Assembly: GCA_947258975.1 (NCBI GenBank)
Contig: CAMYKK010000029.1
Location: 35,899 to 99,898, forward strand
Direction: 5' to 3'
DNA from: an uncultured Gammaproteobacteria bacterium
GTDB taxonomy: Bacteria > Pseudomonadota > Gammaproteobacteria > Arenicellales > JAANXG01
DNA: 64,000 nt
Made by a program: the position numbers and the translations under genes. Shown in pieces: positions 63,683-64,000 of this stretch. The notes beneath the pieces are model-generated. The model searched no databases. It worked only from the letters and a program-made list of their open reading frames with translations, and was not told where the DNA came from. How positions within the stretch are numbered: the first letter of the stretch is position 1; every line of letters begins with the position of its first letter.

Positions 63683-63718
63683 TTGACATAAGCGCCAAAA
63701 TGGTATAATTATTATACC
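63683..63718 (+). promoter_or_regulatory. Promoter and palindromic operator directly ahead of brnT
   Basis: TTGACA (63683-63688) and TATAAT (63704-63709) are 15 bases apart. A perfect 17-base palindrome GGTATAAT-T-ATTATACC (63702-63718) covers the -10 and ends at the base before the BrnT start codon. This predicts a nearly leaderless mRNA and autorepression, as known for BrnT/BrnA complexes. The spacer is shorter than ideal. Confidence 0.65.
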
Positions 63719-63982
63719 ATGTTTTCCTTCGAGTTTGACGAGGCTAAAAGCCAGTCAAATCTATCCAAGCACGGTATTGATTTCATTGACGCCCAACTTC
63801 TTTGGTTAGATCCTGACCTTCTCGAAGTACCCGCAAAAACTAGCGATGAACCGCGCTCATTGATGATAGGAAAAATTGCAGACAAGCATTGGTCTGCTGT
63901 GGTAACTCGTCGAAGCGAAAACATTCGTATTATTTCTGTTCGACGATCTCGGAACGAGGAGATTAAGTTGTATGAAAGCTAA
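63719..63982 (+). CDS. brnT: BrnT family ribonuclease toxin
   Basis: The 87-residue protein has the BrnT pattern MFSFEFDEAKSQSNLSKHGI at the N-terminus and RIISVRRSRNEEIKLYES at the C-terminus. It is a RelE-like fold that cleaves RNA and is neutralised by BrnA. The start codon follows the operator palindrome with no room for a Shine-Dalgarno, so translation may be leaderless. The antitoxin gene begins inside its last codons. Its position just beyond intI suggests it is the first gene cassette of an integron. Confidence 0.92.
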   Translation: MFSFEFDEAKSQSNLSKHGIDFIDAQLLWLDPDLLEVPAKTSDEPRSLMIGKIADKHWSAVVTRRSENIRIISVRRSRNEEIKLYES

Positions 63983-64000
63983 AAAATTTGACGCAGATTT
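63972..64000 (+). CDS. brnA: BrnA family antitoxin, 3' part beyond the window
   Basis: An ATG at 63972, overlapping the brnT end by 11 bases, starts MKAKKFDADF, the usual beginning of BrnA antitoxins, and runs off the window. It should carry a ribbon-helix-helix DNA-binding domain that represses the operon. The call rests on the N-terminal residues and the gene overlap. Confidence 0.75.

Overview
The window looks like a chromosomal segment of a gammaproteobacterium. It is GC-rich with a few AT-rich islands. Supporting families are DUF3301, DUF4389 and DUF5062 proteins, ArfB, a Csp-type cold-shock protein, a class I polyhydroxyalkanoate (PHA) synthase with a phasin, and a chromosomal integron integrase. 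No rRNA or tRNA gene and no CRISPR array was seen. Assignment below class level is not possible from the sequence alone.

Layout. 1-5.5 kb: an enoyl-reductase-like MDR enzyme cut by the left edge, an FAH-family hydrolase, a GCS2-type carboxylate-amine ligase and cyclopropane fatty acid synthase, followed by two small unknown ORFs. 5.5-14 kb: housekeeping and transport genes (ArfB, a TVP38-type membrane protein, a Ca/Na exchanger, a phasin with palindromic operator-like sites, a DUF47/PiT phosphate uptake pair, an exported His/Tyr-rich protein). 14-21 kb: CinA-like protein, MetK, a GYD protein and a three-gene ABC importer. 21-29 kb: the most system-like region. A Crp-type regulator is divergent from a CHASE2 adenylate/guanylate cyclase, followed by a 1071-residue FecR-TPR-beta-barrel protein and two small cysteine-containing proteins. 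29-40 kb: threonine-to-glycine degradation (epimerase-type Tdh plus Kbl), an SLC13 permease, an NnrU protein and a MacB/HlyD-type ABC exporter operon. 40-53 kb: many small or exported proteins (an outer-membrane barrel, cold-shock protein, CBS protein, a methionine-rich MNP-repeat protein, DUF5062, DUF4389, an MBL hydrolase, an LVIVD protein, a Tat-type aldo/keto reductase) and two damaged genes. 53-57.6 kb: a methyltransferase, a GT87, a GT2 and a ChbG/HpnK deacetylase, probably for surface glycolipid modification. 57.8-62 kb: a SulP transporter with a large inserted domain, and PhaC. 62.5-64 kb: an integron integrase facing left, with a BrnT/BrnA toxin-antitoxin pair on its attI side, cut by the right edge.

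Across the window lies a dispersed family of short imperfect palindromes whose ends match CTAGnCCGCATTTCTCACCAGG. One 157-bp copy is flanked by both inverted ends like a MITE. In two places the element ends at or within a few bases of a start codon. The strongest candidate for an undescribed system is the block at 21.2-28.9 kb: cyclic-nucleotide production, a cyclic-nucleotide-type regulator, and an outer-membrane FecR-TPR-barrel protein. The integron/BrnTA junction and the methionine-rich nonapeptide-repeat protein come next.
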